Shown: positions 54,804 to 64,000 of the stretch, in pieces
Position numbering within the stretch: position 1 is the first letter of the stretch
Layout of the letters: every line of letters begins with the position of its first letter
Assembly: GCA_013115145.1 (NCBI GenBank)
Contig: JAAPAO010000013.1
Location: 1-64,000 of the forward strand
Source: Perkinsus chesapeaki
Taxonomy: Eukaryota > Perkinsozoa > Perkinsida > Perkinsidae
DNA length: 64,000 bases
Reading direction: 5' to 3'
Made by a program: the position numbers and the translations under genes
The notes under the pieces: model-generated
Seen by the model: the letters and a program-made list of their open reading frames with translations, nothing else
Database searches by the model: none
Told to the model about the DNA's origin: nothing

Positions 54804-56202
54804 CTACTGGATGACCTTCCTTCTACCAGCTGCATACCGAAGATCTCTCAACTCTTTCTGCCAGTTGTCTATTATCTCCATTAAAGACTCTGCTTCCACG
54901 TTAGTACACGACGATCGGCTGCTACTATGCGATCCAGCTGGGACCATCTCTGCAACCATAGTTTCGTCCTCTAGATCTGATGGTGTCATCGAGACCATTG
55001 AGGAACTCTTAGACGTGCTCCTGAATACCAACAATGCACGGATGCCGCTCGAGACCGACAGAAGTACCCCCCCAACTTTCCAGCGATGATGCCCCTCACG
55101 AAAGTTTACTATCCACTGGTACTATGAAAACCCCCACTTATAGATGGTCTCCAAAATCATTTTTTCTTGCATTTTCCTTACACTGTCCATTCACATGAAT
55201 CCATCTTCCCTTGTCGACACCCCATTACTACCTTGTCTCATTGAATTCTGCCGGGTCCAGATCAAGCCGCCATCCTCCCCCATGACTAGCCCTCGATCTC
55301 TCCACCTCTGCTGCCGTTCGATAGGTGCTTCCGGACGTACCACTTTGTTCCAGTACATCACTAAGGCCACTAACGCTCAATGGTCTAGACAGCTCCTCCT
55401 CTAAATAAGCCCTCGTCCTGGTACCAAGTGACGTAGAGGAGAACTGGAAGTCAGGCCCTGTCGAAGCCGACGGCCCCCCAGATGATACGGCATGTCGTTG
55501 GCTAGCAGGAGCAGGGTCATCATCCTCTTCAGGTGGAGCCAAGGCTGCCCACCACCAGGGATACCTGATAGGCCAGACTTGATCCCCCTAAGCCAATTGG
55601 CCCCCTTCACCTTTCTCGTATCTGTGGGTCTGTTGGTACCGGTAATTGCTCCGGTTTGCCGTCCTTTCTAGGGGCATGGAACACATAAGGGTCCCCATCC
55701 CTCCAAGTGTGATCGGGTTTTGACGGGCCTCTTCTCTGACCTGTACGCCTTACGGGTGGCTTCGGCTTAGCTGCACTAGCCTGCCCAACGGTGAATGGCT
55801 TCTAAAAGTGGCAGTCTCCCCGGTGAGCATGCTACGTCTCCTCCTACTGCCCCCGTATCCGACTTGGCATCCTCAGTGAACTTGTTCCGCAATAGCTGTA
55901 TACTATTTCTCAGTTCCTGTGCAGTGCTGCTAGATCTCCCAAGGCCCGATGACAGCAGTACCGATGCTCCCAGGCCCGACAACAGCCGCATTATCTTAAG
56001 GAACGATAAGAGTAGACAAGAAGACATACCCAACCTCGACAACTTCATCCTCGTTCTCAATGAATGGTTTAATAACCTCTTGGACATCCGCAGCCATGCA
56101 CCTCAATGGTTTGTCATCACTTGACACATATGACATGAGAAAGAAGACAGCAAGCCTTGCCGAGCAAGGTACGCATCGCAAGGCGCGCCCACCCGCTGTC
56201 AC
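54804..56202 (-). CDS. unrecognised multi-exon protein
   Basis: Starts at 56202 or at the internal MSYVSSDDKPLRCMAADVQE. Exon 1 ends EDEVVE and, across a short intron, joins IMRLLSGLGASVLLSSGLGR and AQELRNSIQLLRNKF; a 57-nt intron then leads to AKPKPPVRRTGQRRGPSK, TWRDGDPYVFHAPRKDGKPE, and a 47-nt intron to RYPWWWAALAPPEEDDDPAP. The tail is Ser-rich (TAAEVERSRAS) and a last exon holds SDLEDETMVAEMVPAGSH and MEIIDNWQKELRDLRYAAGR with stop at 54804. About 380-400 residues, mostly disordered with short helices. The RDGDPYVFHAP and YPWWWAALAPP segments look conserved but I cannot name the family. The join near 55.1-55.2 kb is unsettled. Confidence 0.5.
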
Positions 56203-56439
56203 GCGCCATGAAATACCGCGCGCGCCCGATGGTGGACTTTTTCGAGACCACTACTTACCTGGTGCAACAAGTAGTAAATACGATAGAAATATCATTTAGC
56301 GCGATTTGGAGAACATCGTGAGGAACGCCAAGCCATATTTACTGAAGCCTTCACGACTACATACGTCAAAGGCTAACAGACCATTTCTGTAGGGCCTAGA
56401 TTAACGGAGGCATTAAATGGATACCAAACTCCGGGATCG

Positions 56440-57825
56440 ATGGCTCCCTTTTTGGAGTTAGTAGGCATCCCCTTTGGTATGCCTCCTGACCCCTCTACAG
56501 CCTCCATGGGCGCAGTTGGGGCACTTTCTCCTTACCTCCAAGCCAGTGCAACCTTACCAAGTACCGTACGGTCCGTAGCATTACCCTCAAACAAGTTTAT
56601 AAGGCACCGGAACTCAGAGGAAAGCAAGGGTAAAGGTGGCACTTCCTTCCTTATGAAATCGAAAGAGCCCATCAGCCATGGTGCTATACTAGGTGGAGTT
56701 GGGTAAGACCGTCAGTTGTTTAAAGAAGCCCCAATAGAACACACTTCAGGGGTATCGTATCAGTACTGGTCGGCTACCCTCTAGATACTATCAAGGTTAG
56801 ACTACAAACAGGTGTACCCCTCCACGAGTGCCACGGCAATCTGTAAGCCACAGCAACAATACCGTTAATCTCTGTATTCCCACAGTTACCGAGGGATGCT
56901 ATCCCCCCTAATGGCAGTCGTGCCTGGATGGGCTATGAGTTACTTCACCTATGCTGGCTTCCTCAAACTGCTCGGGAAAGATTCACTACCGAGGTACCCA
57001 CTGCATGGCCACTCTGCTGCTGCTGCTATCAAGTCCCTCAGTGTCGCTGCAGCCGGAGCACTGTCCGGTGCGTGCTACAGCCTTCTTATGTGCCCATTCG
57101 ACTACTTTAAGGTTAATTCACAGCGGCATAGGATATCTCTCATGGAGATGCTCTCCACTAACTCCTATGGCATCCAACAGGTATTCCCAAACCCTTCTTC
57201 ATTCTCTTTCAGCAGCAGCCTCTAATAGGTCTATCGCGGTCTACGAATGGCTTTAGTCCGTGATGTTTGCCAAAGCACCGCCTACTACTGGTCGGCCGAG
57301 GTCCTTAATCGTTCTCCAACGATGAACAATCTCTTCGGCATTTGGACGCCATTCGTTTCCGGTACAACCGATTCGCATTTGTTCGTACTATCTTCTGTAG
57401 GTGCTATAACAGGTGTACTGTGCTGTACCATCGACATGCCTATCGATACCATAAAGTCAAACTTCCAGACATCCGACCCAATCCAGTGCAAAAGGCAGCT
57501 CGTCCAGATCCCCCATTGCCCCCTACTGTTGCCCTAGGTACAGCACTGTCCTCCACAACTTGTACATAGATGCAGGCGGTACATATCCCAAACTGCTACG
57601 GAGGGTCTATCGTGGTTACGGCCCTTGGATAATTCGAGGATTTTTAGTACCACTGCATCAGCAGCAACAGGAGGCTCATTCATGCTGTCATCAGGTTCAC
57701 GGATGCGGTTTCTTCGTTATTTCCTTCGTCAAACGGCGATGGCTCGACCCCTAGTTCGCTTTATTAGTCCGTTTCTCCCAATTCAGGCCGCACTCGTGTT
57801 CCAAACTAAACAGTACAATTATTAA
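56440..57825 (+). CDS. mitochondrial carrier family (SLC25) protein
   Basis: Carriers of this family exchange metabolites across the inner mitochondrial membrane. The start MAPFLELVGIPFGMPPDP has an extended N-terminus. After intron 1 (donor about 56705) comes repeat 1: SVLVGYPLDTIKVRLQTG, the PxD(x)xK(x)R signature. Repeat 2: RGMLSPLMAVVPGWAMSYFT and LLMCPFDYFKVNSQR. Repeat 3: VRDVCQSTAYYWSAEVLN and CTIDMPIDTIKSNFQTSD, then YRGYGPWIIRGF and a basic Phe/Arg-rich end (RFLRYFLRQTAMARP), stop at 57825. Three signature loops and six helices fit the fold. The second signature (PFDYFKVNSQ) is weakened: Phe replaces the first variable residue and Asn the Arg. Substrate not assignable. Four or five short introns; some joins approximate. 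Confidence 0.78.
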
Positions 57826-57891
57826 GCTGAAAATCATCCTTTACGAATTCCCTCGTGCATTCCCTGCTTGCCCAGTCCTTCCCCATGCAGC

Positions 57892-60099
57892 TCATTTCCT
57901 TTTACGTTTCTTCGGTCGATGCCTGCCTGGCTCCACTATATAGGCTACCTCAGCATCTGCACCACATCTCATCAGTTCAGCTATCCAACCCCTTTGTCTT
58001 GCCGACAGGTCGTCTCCGGGTCCCTTAACCTCCACAAAGCGAGCATGCTGCTGCTCCCCTTGCCAGATGGTCAGGTCCGGCATACCCCCGCCCCAATACC
58101 GCATATCCGATAATATACGCCTGAACAGCCTTGCAAGAAGTGCCCCTCCCAGGCACTGTGCCAGAGTGGCAGCGCTCTCCGGGCTCCATGCATCCATCGA
58201 TGTACTCGATTCGTTAGCAGTGGGGGGAGAGCTACTTGAGTCCTTGGCCTCTGTCCACCGCAGACCGGCGAATCGGAGGGGTGGCAGCCTGCCGGACCTT
58301 CCAATAGCCTCCGATGCTCGTAACACTTCCATGGCCACCACATGACGCTCCCACGATGATATCTCCTCCAGCCTGGTTTTAACCCCAGCAGCTCGATCAA
58401 GGTAGCCCTCGACATAGATATCCCCTGGGAACGGTTGGCAGGGGGTCACCACCGTGCCACGTTGGATAGCATCATTAACTAGGTCTTCCCACAGTAGCAA
58501 AGCCATCAACCGCCTCACCAATCCACCTTCATCATGCACCCCTGGCCAGCCGATATGGTCCAAAGTGGCGGCCTCCACCCACCCGTATGACCTGTTGGCC
58601 CCACAGTTGACTATATGATACTCGTTAACAACAATATCAGGATGTGCCCCACCCAAGAGGGCCTTTCTCTCTGGTTCTGGTAGAATAATGCCTACTGGGG
58701 GTCGGCTGTCCAGGTCCTCCACAGCATCCATCGGTGGGATGAATTTTCCTAGGACTTCCTTGAACTCGTGGGATCTACCGGCATGCCCGTAATCGATGCG
58801 AAGCCTGTTCAAGTACTTCGCCAGTCGACTAGGACTGTGCAGCGTCGTCGATGGTATGTCCTGTAGTAGCCAGTGTAAGGTGGTTACTGCCTGCTCCCAC
58901 TGCTTAAGCCTTTCCATTGCCCACACACTGTGCCATACTACACTCACCAAACCATACCAGCATGTTAGCCTCCTTTGCCAATCCTCCAGATCCTCCAATC
59001 GTGCTGTAATAGCCTCCAACTTGCCGCTCATAAAAGCCATGATAGCCTGGCCGAGGCTGGCCAACTCCGCCACATTTCGGGGGCCACAGTCGTAGAGATA
59101 ACTGCCGTATGAAGCCACCTGAAGCAGCTCGTATTCCTCCCGATTCCATAGCCATGGCGCAGTCGACAGCATTGCTTTGGGGAACGCCGTCCTGAACTGT
59201 CCAGCGATGGACAAGACCAACGATACAGGCAAAGTGGTTAGTTTGTAGGGACTGGCCCCGGACACCCTAGATTCAATAGGACTTGTGCCCATGACCTCTA
59301 CCAAGGCAGTCATAGCGGCCAGAGCCCGGACAGTTGCCACGCGCAGCCTGATATAGGGAGGGTGCTGAAGCTTGCTTAGGACAGTTGACATGTCCAGAAC
59401 TTTGGCATCACCAAGCCTACGCTGGCGGCCATTGAACTCGCTACGGACTGCCTTCAATAACTGGCCCTTGCTTCCCGTTGTCGGTAAGCCTAGCCTAGTA
59501 GCTAAGTGCATAAGGGCCTTCCTGTCCAAGGACTGCAGAAGGTTATCCATCAAGGACCCTCCCCACAGAGTCTTCTCCGGTGCCCAGCCAAGCCTCTTGA
59601 ACCCAAATAGTGGGTCAGGCTCTGTCAAGCTAAGGATCTCCTCGCCAGTCGACAACCCCGTATGATATATATAACCCTTATTAAACAGCTCCTCATCCTC
59701 GTCCACCTCTGATAGATGCCATTTTGGCCATTTCCTCCCAGCCAGTGCCGCTAGTCTCCGCAGTGGATCCAAGCCCAATAACAATACCCCCTCCAGTAGG
59801 CCCCGCTCCTCTGTGTCAAGATAACTGCTTGGGCATTCCCCTTCCTAAGGTAGGATGAACTAGCAATGACGGTTATGTCTCACCTTTGAAGTTGGCGACT
59901 GCTCCCTCCGCACTAGATCATCTAATACCAACCGGCATGCCTTCCTCAATGCCTCCCCTGCGGCGGCGTGCGAGGGACGGGGCTGTTCGGACTCACTACT
60001 TGACAGCGACACTACATCATCCTCAACCATTGAAGCTTCCCGAAAACTGGACTTCGCCTTAACAACACGACACCCGCGACTAAGGGGCAAAACCATCAT
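57892..60099 (-). CDS. FAN1: FAN1-type structure-specific nuclease
   Basis: FAN1 cuts 5' flaps during interstrand crosslink repair. Exon 1 (60099-59884) ends SPTSK at a GTGAGA donor; after a 39-nt intron exon 2 (59844-57892) starts EGECPSSYLDTEERGLLEGV. The joined product is 722 residues. Order: short N-terminus with DDVVSLSSSESE, a probable SUMO-interacting motif; the YLDTEE winged region; a SAP-like segment (LMHLATRLGLPTTGSKGQLL, about residue 160); TPR-like helices; and the VRR-NUC domain at the end: GGGMPDLTIW, ARFVEVKGPGDDLSARQRGW, VAYIVEPGR, then a basic KKRKRK tail that could be a nuclear signal. The catalytic PD...(E)VK residues are intact. No UBZ zinc finger is visible in exon 1, although another 5' exon cannot be excluded. 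It lies 101 bp from RPA14, same strand. Confidence 0.92.
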
Positions 60100-60200
60100 G
60101 AATTAGTATTCATCCAGTGGCGCTTAGACGGTCACCGTACCGAAGAGATGGGCCACTTGAGACCTAACCACGGACATCCCTTCCTAGTGCATACTAATCA

Positions 60201-60627
60201 TCACCTTTGCTGCAGGGCTATGGCCTGGGCCAGCATAGGCAGGTCAACATCGCCTCCCTTATGGACTTGGGCTGGAGCTTCGAGATCCACCTGACGCTCT
60301 CCGGTCACTTTACCAATAACCTCCACCACACTGGAAAAAAAATAACGAACAGCATCGATGCCAAGGCCTACACTATGTCTGTTGAGGACGGGACTGCCGA
60401 ACCTGCTGGAGGCTTGCAGAGGATCTGCTCTCCATCCGGGGCCATAATATGGAACTGGTCATCACTACTACCGCTGAGCTAAACGCATACAAGACTAGAT
60501 AAGCATGACAACAATAGGAGGCATTTACCTTCCCAATAAGCCTTACACGAGCACCCATCATATTGGACATATGCCTACCGTCTACTAGAGGGCAGGCGGC
60601 AAGGTTCATGTTGCTGTCAGTGGACAT
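60201..60627 (-). CDS. RPA3: replication protein A 14-kDa subunit (RPA3-like)
   Basis: Smallest subunit of the single-strand DNA-binding heterotrimer used in replication and repair. Three exons: 60627-60529 (CPLVDGRHMSNMMGARVRLI), 60478-60372 (LSGSSDDQFHIMAPDGEQI) and 60330-60201 (VEVIGKVTGERQVDLEAP, ending LAQAIALQQR). Both introns are GT-AG, 50 and 41 nt. The product is 111 residues, close to the usual 110-120. The order 'start motif with N/D-G-R, VRLIGK strand, D-G-E turn, VVEVIGKV strand, hydrophobic C-terminal helix' is that of RPA14. Sequence identity in this family is always low, so the call rests on pattern and size. Confidence 0.8.
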
Positions 60628-61202
60628 TGAAGATACAAAGTACTTAACTGCCAGGAGGCTGCTGCTGCTGCAGCTGGTACCAATAATAAATAGTCCGAGC
60701 CGCGCTTGGAGAGTATGAGCAATATATAGTTGTATGCTTTTAACAAATATGATGCTCTACCGTACTCCTTATACAGTCGACCTTATCTTTATTATACTAC
60801 AATGATGATAGACTACTACTCCAGATTCTCCTATCTACCATATAACTCCATTACCACTACAACGCCTTCTCATCTCGACCTACCACTCAACAACAACAAC
60901 AATGACAATACCTACTACTTGACTCCCCAACTTCACTCGGTTTAGCGATATAACACAGTACCCTCTCTAACAAGGTTGCCTGGAGGCCCACAGGAGACGC
61001 TATTCAATGACAGAAGGCAGATAAGGCTATAGGATCTTAGGAGCTACTAGAAGCCGGCTGAAGCACTCTAACACAACGCGATTCGAGTGGAGCCGCCGCC
61101 GCGGAAGCAGCGGCCTGAGCATGCTGAGTGGGTCATAATATCGATGATGACTTTGATAATGACGTCGGGACGCTACTAAAACTGCTGCTGCTACTGCTGT
61201 TA
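60628..61202. other. intergenic, triplet repeats only
   Basis: Contains (CTG)5 at about 60658-60672 just upstream of the RPA14 start, (CAA)n near 60891-60904, and (CTG)n near 61181-61200. A Tyr-rich open frame at 60730-60945 is low complexity and not called. Confidence 0.5.
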
Positions 61203-62003
61203 TCATACTCCTCCTCTCCCAGAGGGGATCTTTGCATTGCTCCTAAATAACTCATCAAAGCTGTGATTAACAACTACCACTTACCAAGACTTAGTCCTGT
61301 GAACAGGGGGACTGATCTCCGAGGTACTTCTGCTCTCATACCCTAATACAGTCGACAACAAGTCTGACGTAACTATCCACCACAATAGGCACCTTAACCT
61401 CATTAACGCTTATCCTTCGACGCTGAGCATTCCCAATCAGAGGGCCTCGGCTTGCCGTACTAATAGCCAATTGCGCCTGTAACGCTTTTAGCCTACTATA
61501 CAACAATGAGGGGGATATCAACTGTATGCATTACTCTTTATAGGAGGTATCTGGAGGCTCTAATGGACTAATATCTTCGACCCTCCTCCGACGGTCCTTC
61601 AGATGCTCCTCATAAGGGTTCCTATATATCAGCGTTGCACGCCTAGCGAGGATGCTGATGATGATACTGGTTACCGAGATCTTGTAGGGACTCGTGCTCG
61701 AACATGCCTGTTGTGCCAGAGGGACAGCTGTGCCTCCTTCGCCAGTGTCCCTTCAACGTCCCTGTCAATTCGCCTATCATTTCATCATAGCCCTTCCATG
61801 TACCTTCTAAGCCTCCTCTGCCGGTCCAATTTCTGTTCCCTCAAAGCCCACAAAGATGCAGAGAAGAGCAGGGGATGCTCCACCACTTTGAGATCGGCCC
61901 CTGCCCAACAATAAACGACCACCACAACCTGTCATATGTCACCTTTAGACCATCTCTTCGTCTGCGTCCGTCTTCCGTCCCTCCGTATGGTCGGGGCTGT
62001 CAT
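61203..62003 (-). CDS. small basic multi-exon protein
   Basis: Start MTAPTIRRDGRRTQTKRW at 62003. Exons join by short GT-AG introns: ADLKVVEHPLLFSASLWAL, REQKLDRQRRLRR, RIDRDVEGTLAKEAQLSLW, ATLIYRNPYEEHLKDRRR, LISPSLLYSRLKALQAQLAI, GNAQRRRISVNEVKVPIV, GMRAEVPRRSVPLFTGLSLG and a short Gly-rich end with stop at 61203. About 190 residues, basic, with a helical middle. The phases of all six introns are consistent (31-60 nt). No family recognised; the length and charge would suit a ribosomal, mitochondrial-ribosomal or RNP protein. Confidence 0.55.
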
Positions 62004-62919
62004 TGGCCTACGATTCTATGCCATATTGGCGGATACGAATCATCGCTTACCTCCCATTAGCGACTGCCCTCGCTATCTCCGTCGAAGTAGAGCCAGCTTC
62101 AGCTAGTCCCCTCAAAGTCCAAGCTAGTATATCACCAAGCATTGGGCATTTCCCTCGAGCCTCTGAACAAGCATTTCTTACGGACCTCTGTCATAACACG
62201 TCTCACCTTCCTTTGCACGTGGCCTGTCCTTTGCTGTATAAAAGGTAGGTAAGGAATCAACTGTTGAATATGATGATGAGCACACGGATGATGACATAAA
62301 GGAACAAGGATATTAAACTACGCTGATTGATGGATATAGGTGGCATCACCCTTATCTAACACTACGTCCGGTTTCGGTAAGCGAGAAGGAATTCTCCTCT
62401 ACCCGCTACTGGCAAACATCAACTACGGCTGATTATCAACGACCAGTTGATAACACATACCCAAAATAATCACGAAAATACTCCTAACAGATGACCACAT
62501 AGACCTGCACAGGCCTCAACGACCATGGGGAGCGGGTGATGTTTTGTGCTACAATAGATAGTAGTATAATCACTATGTGACGATTAACTCAACAATATAT
62601 TCGCTCTTGGCCTTGAATGATGCCGATTAAGTGAATGAGACTAAATGCTAACCATGAGTGTAATACCACCACCCCGGCAGCCCGCATATATAATACACAA
62701 TAATGAACAAAATCAAGGGCGACTACAATTCCGAGGTGGGGACTCCCCACTGGGGAGGAAGGTAGTAATGGTGACCTGTGGTGCCAAGAAGACACCGGCC
62801 ACAAGGTAAAAATTATAATGCACATGGGCAAAGATACATAAGAGGAAGAATATCCACCACCGTGCCAACACGGAGCTTGATGTAGGAGTTAGCACTGTCT
62901 CTGATAAACATTGGCATCC
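62004..62919. other. intergenic, nothing firm
   Basis: Downstream of the Mei2-like gene and upstream of the small basic protein. Two overlapping minus-strand frames (62589-62831 and 62713-62895) are hydrophobic, but neither has a plausible start and end, and splicing did not join them. Probably 3' UTR plus promoter. Confidence 0.4.
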
Positions 62920-63867
62920 TTAACGTGAATGCCTACGCAGTGATAATTTATAACCATCGAGAGCGATACTACACCCATTCTGCGCTGTACGGCACTTGTT
63001 TAACAAATAAAATACACTATTTGGAGAATCTAGAGTTACAAAGCCAAACCCTCTACCAATACCAGTACGGCTATCACGGATAATTATACAATCGACTATA
63101 TTACAACCGACGGGTAGGTGCTGTAGAATAGAACGTGACAAAGTCCTTTCATCGACATGAATAGGAATGCCACCGACAAAAAGCTTTTGCGAATTCCCAC
63201 AAGGGCTGAGCTTCCGGTGATTGAAAAAGGGTTCATCATTATTAAATGTCTGAATATTACCACGGACACAAGGTGACAGGGGCAAACGGCAACCGTTACT
63301 ATCAAAGATAATAACATTATGTTTAACACCTAAAGCTTCATAGGGGTTACCCACAACGTGAGACACATTGGCTTCGAAGCCTTGGATATAGGCCCAGCTG
63401 CAAGAGCAAACTTTGGTACTGTTTCCGCTTAGTGGTAGCTGAACGCCATCTACAGCGGTCATGAACCGTCTGGCAGAGGATTCAGATTTAAAGTTGATAA
63501 AGCCATACCCAACATTGGAACCACGACTGTAGTCTACTGGTAGATATATGAAATCATATTTACCAGAAAAACCAGAGGACTCCAGAAAGTCCAGAACCAT
63601 CTCATTTGTGTACTTGATAGGGATGTTGCGCAACATTACAGTTGTGTTTGGTTTAGATGAAGTAGAGCTTGTGCCACACATGGTTGAAGTATCGGGTTGT
63701 CCAATGATATCTGATATACTCTTTCTATACACCTTATCAACATCATCATCAACAACCAGACGTTCAACCGGTGGAGGGCACGAACAGGAGCGACGTCGGC
63801 GATCCTCGTACAAATCAGGGGCAACACGAACCTCAAGAAAAGTGTTTCGGGTTTCAATGTGAGTCAT
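62920..63867 (-). CDS. Mei2-like RNA-binding protein with extra RRM
   Basis: 315 codons, single exon, start MTHIETRNTFLEVRVAPD. Residues about 70-170 form the Mei2-type RRM: NTTVMLRNIPIKYTNEMVLD, SGKYDFIYLPVDYSR, NVGYGFINF and a SWAYIQGFEANVSH end. The RNP1-like NVGYGFINF and RNP2-like VMLRNIP are intact. A second, ordinary RRM (about residues 228-305) follows: KLFVGGIPIHVDERTLSRS, CIIIRDSRTGIGRGFGFVTL. Mei2 family proteins bind RNA through this C-terminal RRM during sexual development or differentiation in fungi and plants. Here the Mei2 RRM is first and a canonical RRM closes the protein. Upstream sequence to the window edge holds only its probable 5' UTR and promoter. Confidence 0.9.
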   Translation of the reverse strand: MTHIETRNTFLEVRVAPDLYEDRRRRSCSCPPPVERLVVDDDVDKVYRKSISDIIGQPDTSTMCGTSSTSSKPNTTVMLRNIPIKYTNEMVLDFLESSGFSGKYDFIYLPVDYSRGSNVGYGFINFKSESSARRFMTAVDGVQLPLSGNSTKVCSCSWAYIQGFEANVSHVVGNPYEALGVKHNVIIFDSNGCRLPLSPCVRGNIQTFNNDEPFFNHRKLSPCGNSQKLFVGGIPIHVDERTLSRSILQHLPVGCNIVDCIIIRDSRTGIGRGFGFVTLDSPNSVFYLLNKCRTAQNGCSIALDGYKLSLRRHSR

Positions 63868-64000
63868 TTAAAAAGAGATAAAAGATACCTGATGTTCAAG
63901 AGAAAATACAGGGAACTGTAACGCATGGTGGAGCCGAGGGAGCAGTGCTCCACCCACACACCGTTTATGTAACCATCCGAACAACAACAAAGCCTTCTAT
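63868..64000. other. upstream region of the Mei2-like gene
   Basis: 133 bp without a gene; probably 5' UTR and promoter of the Mei2-like gene. Confidence 0.4.

Noticed and set aside
60730-60945. Tyr/Asn-rich open frame
   Set aside because: Low-complexity sequence in an intergenic gap without splice partners or conserved motifs.
1-64000. CRISPR arrays, insertion sequences, retroelements, viral genes
   Set aside because: No regular direct-repeat arrays, transposase, reverse transcriptase, integrase or capsid-type motifs were seen on either strand.

Overview
The window reads as nuclear DNA of a compact, intron-rich protist genome. Reasons: spliceosomal GT-AG introns mostly about 38-65 nt, standard stop codons, a tRNA-Tyr with a short intron after position 37, a ribosomal protein L34 gene split by an intron, and eukaryote-only families (VPS13, SWR1/SRCAP, FAN1, RPA14, WDR24/GATOR2, Mei2-like RRM). 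The closest fit I can suggest is an alveolate of the Perkinsus type; this is inference from gene structure and character, with no database comparison. There are no bacterial operons, CRISPR arrays or recognisable transposons.

Layout. About 2.4-17.6 kb (minus): a very large VPS13-like lipid-transfer protein gene with one 4.25 kb exon. A 1.09-kb intron carries tRNA-Tyr, a possible structured RNA and tRNA-Lys on the opposite strand. About 19.3-24.2 kb (plus): two paralogous copies of an unknown protein family with a strongly conserved C-terminal domain. 24.5-29.4 kb (minus): the SWR1/SRCAP chromatin-remodelling ATPase. 29.5-30.0 kb: RPL34. 30.9-35.3 kb (plus): three unrecognised genes, one Gln-rich. 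35.5-37.2 kb (minus): acidic/RGG repeat protein. 37.4-39.7 kb (plus): a CaaX-box protein and small unknowns. 40.2-43.9 kb (minus): WDR24, a GATOR2/SEACAT subunit. 44.6-47.4 kb (minus): a BTB-BACK-NHL protein. 47.8-56.2 kb (minus): small proteins, a glycosyltransferase-like protein, an NRF-6-type acyltransferase and coiled-coil proteins. 56.4-57.8 kb (plus): a mitochondrial carrier. 57.9-60.6 kb (minus): FAN1 nuclease and RPA14. 61.2-63.9 kb (minus): a small basic protein and a Mei2-like RRM protein.

Genes are packed closely (often 50-200 bp apart), mostly on the minus strand, and there is no operon logic. The one neighbour pair with a shared theme is RPA14 and FAN1, 101 bp apart on the same strand, both DNA-repair proteins. 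Exon-intron structures were worked out by hand: I looked for GT-AG introns that restore reading frame and family motifs. CDS spans therefore include introns, and 5' ends are the least certain parts. The items most worth a second look are the BTB-BACK-NHL architecture, the paired unknown family at 19-24 kb, the antisense intronic tRNA/structured-RNA cluster, and a FAN1 that seems to carry a SUMO-interaction motif where a ubiquitin-binding finger would be expected.
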